This document shows, in pieces, positions 6,653 through 8,203 of a stretch of 8,203 nt of DNA. Position numbers and translations under genes: made by a program. The notes beneath the pieces were generated by a model that searched no databases, had not been told where the DNA came from, and was given only the letters and a program-made list of their open reading frames with translations. Position 1 is the first letter of the stretch, and each line of letters opens with the position of its first letter. This DNA is from JAUVUV01 sp964548275 (GTDB taxonomy: Bacteria > Gemmatimonadota > Glassbacteria > GWA2-58-10), in the NCBI GenBank assembly GCA_964548275.1, contig CAZJQI010000087.1, positions 1 to 8,203 on the forward strand, in the 5' to 3' direction.

Positions 6653-7462
6653 ATGCTTGAATCTTTGCCACCGTTATCCAAAGCCAGGGAAAAAATACTG
6701 TCCAGACTGCTCACTAAAAAATACCGGCAGGCTGAACGGCTTTTTCTGGCCGAGGGTGTGCGGCTGGTGGAGGAGGCAGTTGACTGCGGTGTGGGAATTA
6801 AGTGGGCCGTGGCCACTCCGGGCGCTGGTGAACGGGCGAGAGTGTTGATCGAGAAGCTTCTCGAACTGGAAATAGCGATCTACCGTGCTGAGCAGAAGGC
6901 TCTACGGAAAGCTCTCGATGTAGTTACCCCGCAGGCTGTGGCCGCTGTGTGCCTGCGGCCTGAGATCAGGCTGGATGACCTGACAATTCCCGGGCGCGCT
7001 CTGGTTGTTGTCTGCGATGGGCTGAAAGAGCCGGGAAACCTGGGCGCGGTGGTCAGGGTCGCGGCGGCTGCCGGAGCCGATGCGGTTCTCGCAGGGCCGG
7101 AAACAGTGGATATTTTCAACCCCAAGGCCCTGCGCGGCTCAATGGGTGCAATGTTCCGGATGCCGGTGATCGAGGTGGAAAACTCAGCAAGCCTTCGCAG
7201 ATTCCTTTCTGATCACGGTTTCTCCGTATTCACGGCTGCCCTGGGCGGAGAGAGCCTTTTTTCAATAGATCGATTCCCTTCACGAACCGCACTGGTTCTC
7301 GGTTCTGAGGCGGAGGGATCGGCAAATTTCCCTGAGGCACGCCGGGTGAGTATCCCCATGGCTGGGGAGGTGGGAAGTCTCAACGTAGCTGTAGCCGCGG
7401 GGATTATTCTGTATGAAATCGTCCGTAAAACGGATAGGAACCCTATCAGCTCGAGCATTTGA
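6653..7462 (+). CDS. TrmH/SpoU (SPOUT) family RNA 2'-O-methyltransferase
   Basis: The family transfers methyl from S-adenosylmethionine to a ribose 2'-oxygen in rRNA or tRNA. Residues about 10-100 form the small substrate-binding domain of this subgroup (KYRQAERLFLAEGVRLVEEA). The knotted catalytic domain follows with all three motifs. Motif 1 is LKEPGNLGAVVR (Asn129 and Arg135). Motif 2 is LVLGSEAEG (Gly217-Gly222, with Glu219). Motif 3 is IPMAGEVGSLNVAVAA (234-249, with Ser242 and Asn244). The length of 269 residues is normal for members annotated as 23S rRNA (guanosine-2'-O-)-methyltransferases, but the exact RNA site cannot be read from sequence. ATG 6653 fits where homologues begin. There is no Shine-Dalgarno sequence before it, and the promoter candidate predicts a very short leader. 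It is divergent from panB and followed after three bases by the prepilin peptidase gene, so the two are almost surely co-transcribed. Confidence 0.93.
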   Translation: MLESLPPLSKAREKILSRLLTKKYRQAERLFLAEGVRLVEEAVDCGVGIKWAVATPGAGERARVLIEKLLELEIAIYRAEQKALRKALDVVTPQAVAAVCLRPEIRLDDLTIPGRALVVVCDGLKEPGNLGAVVRVAAAAGADAVLAGPETVDIFNPKALRGSMGAMFRMPVIEVENSASLRRFLSDHGFSVFTAALGGESLFSIDRFPSRTALVLGSEAEGSANFPEARRVSIPMAGEVGSLNVAVAAGIILYEIVRKTDRNPISSSI

Positions 7463-7465
7463 AAA

Positions 7466-8203
7466 ATGGACACCCAACTGATTACAGCAATATTTCTCGG
7501 TATTCTGGGCTCAATGGCAGGCAGTTTTCTCAATGTGTGTATCTACCGTCTGCCGGAAGGCGGCTCGATCGTATTTCCGGCCTCCCGCTGTCCACGCTGC
7601 GGAACCCCGATCCACTGGTATGATAATATCCCCCTGGTGAGTTTTATCGTGCTCCGGGGAAAGTGCCGTACCTGCGGCGGGCCGATCTCGCTGCAGTATC
7701 CGCTGGTGGAAGCAGCCGGTGCTATGCTGATGGTTATTGTCTACTTCAAGGCCGGCTTGAGTTTCGATCTGCTCGAGGACGCGACCCTGCTTTTCATCCT
7801 GCTCGGGATCGCGGTCACTGATGCCCGGACCTACACGATCCCGGATGGTTTTTCGTTGAGCGGGATTGTACTGGGCCTGCTGCTCTGTTTTCTACCGGGA
7901 GGTATCACTCCACTGGAATCAGTGGTAGGGCTGCTGGTTGGAGGGGGATCCCTTTATCTGGTCGCACTGCTCGGCGAGTTTATTTTCAAGAAAGAGGCGA
8001 TGGGCGGGGGGGACGTGAAGATGCTGGGGATGATCGGCGCATTTTTGGGCTGGCCGGGTGTGCTGTTCACCCTTTTCGTGGGCTCGCTGGCCGGAAGCCT
8101 CATTTTCGGCTGGATTAATTTTGTGCTGCGCAAAAAGAAACTGGTGCCGTTCGGGTTGTTCCTTGCCATTGGCGCGGGTATTTATACATTTGCCGGGCCG
8201 GAG
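7466..8203 (+). CDS. pilD: Type IV prepilin peptidase / N-methyltransferase (C-terminus beyond window)
   Basis: This inner-membrane aspartic protease cleaves the short leader of type IV pilins and of type II secretion pseudopilins, and in the full-length form methylates the new N-terminus. The 246 visible residues have no stop. GSMAGSFLNVCIYRLP (15-30) opens the first membrane segment. A cytoplasmic loop carries two zinc-type pairs, CPRC (42-45) and CRTC (67-70), typical of the bifunctional enzyme. The catalytic aspartates are Asp119 (AVTDARTYTIPD) and Asp183 in MGGGDVKMLGMIGAFLGW, matching the family GxGD motif. Several leucine-rich membrane segments and the family ending VPFGLFLAIGAG (227-238) follow, so only a few residues are probably missing. 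The start follows the methyltransferase stop by three bases and lacks a clear Shine-Dalgarno site, so translation may depend on coupling. pilD is the likely name; gspO for a type II secretion role is equally possible. No pilin genes are in view. Confidence 0.93.
   Translation, partial: MDTQLITAIFLGILGSMAGSFLNVCIYRLPEGGSIVFPASRCPRCGTPIHWYDNIPLVSFIVLRGKCRTCGGPISLQYPLVEAAGAMLMVIVYFKAGLSFDLLEDATLLFILLGIAVTDARTYTIPDGFSLSGIVLGLLLCFLPGGITPLESVVGLLVGGGSLYLVALLGEFIFKKEAMGGGDVKMLGMIGAFLGWPGVLFTLFVGSLAGSLIFGWINFVLRKKKLVPFGLFLAIGAGIYTFAGPE

Noticed and set aside
6373..6816. 148-codon N-terminal extension of panB
   Set aside because: PanB homology begins at ATG 6372. The extension has no family signal, covers the panB promoter candidate and overlaps the start of the divergent methyltransferase.

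Overview
The window looks like chromosomal DNA of a free-living Gram-negative bacterium, moderately GC-rich and densely packed. A secreted protein with a Sec signal peptide and a type IV prepilin peptidase argue for an envelope with secretion or pilus machinery. Promoter-like sequences fit the sigma-70 consensus. The lineage cannot be fixed from the sequence; an uncultured deltaproteobacterial or FCB-type lineage is only a guess. There are no tRNA or rRNA genes, CRISPR arrays, insertion sequences or phage genes that I can see.

Layout. (1) 1-1778, minus strand: a two-gene unit that continues past the left edge. A HAD-superfamily phosphatase (747-1778) comes first, then a deoxyhypusine-synthase-like protein of unknown function (671 down to the edge, GTG start). 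(2) 1779-2212: a 434-base divergent intergenic region with a promoter candidate for the next gene. (3) 2213-4273, plus strand: a single exported protein with a transglutaminase-like Cys-His-Asp domain and a long beta-rich C-terminal part. (4) 4313-6372, minus strand: panB (ketopantoate hydroxymethyltransferase) followed by an M24 Xaa-Pro-type peptidase whose start codon overlaps the panB stop (ATGA). (5) 6373-6652: a divergent control region with a good promoter candidate for each direction and a perfect 10-bp inverted repeat that runs into one -35 box. (6) 6653-8203, plus strand: a SPOUT (TrmH/SpoU) RNA 2'-O-methyltransferase and, three bases after it, a prepilin peptidase nearly complete at the right edge.

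How the genes relate. panB supplies ketopantoate for pantothenate and coenzyme A. The peptidase coupled to it, the RNA methyltransferase and the prepilin peptidase are housekeeping functions with no evident shared pathway. The parts least explained by known biology are the HAD plus deoxyhypusine-synthase-like pair on the left and the exported transglutaminase-like protein. Neither can be assigned a substrate from sequence alone.
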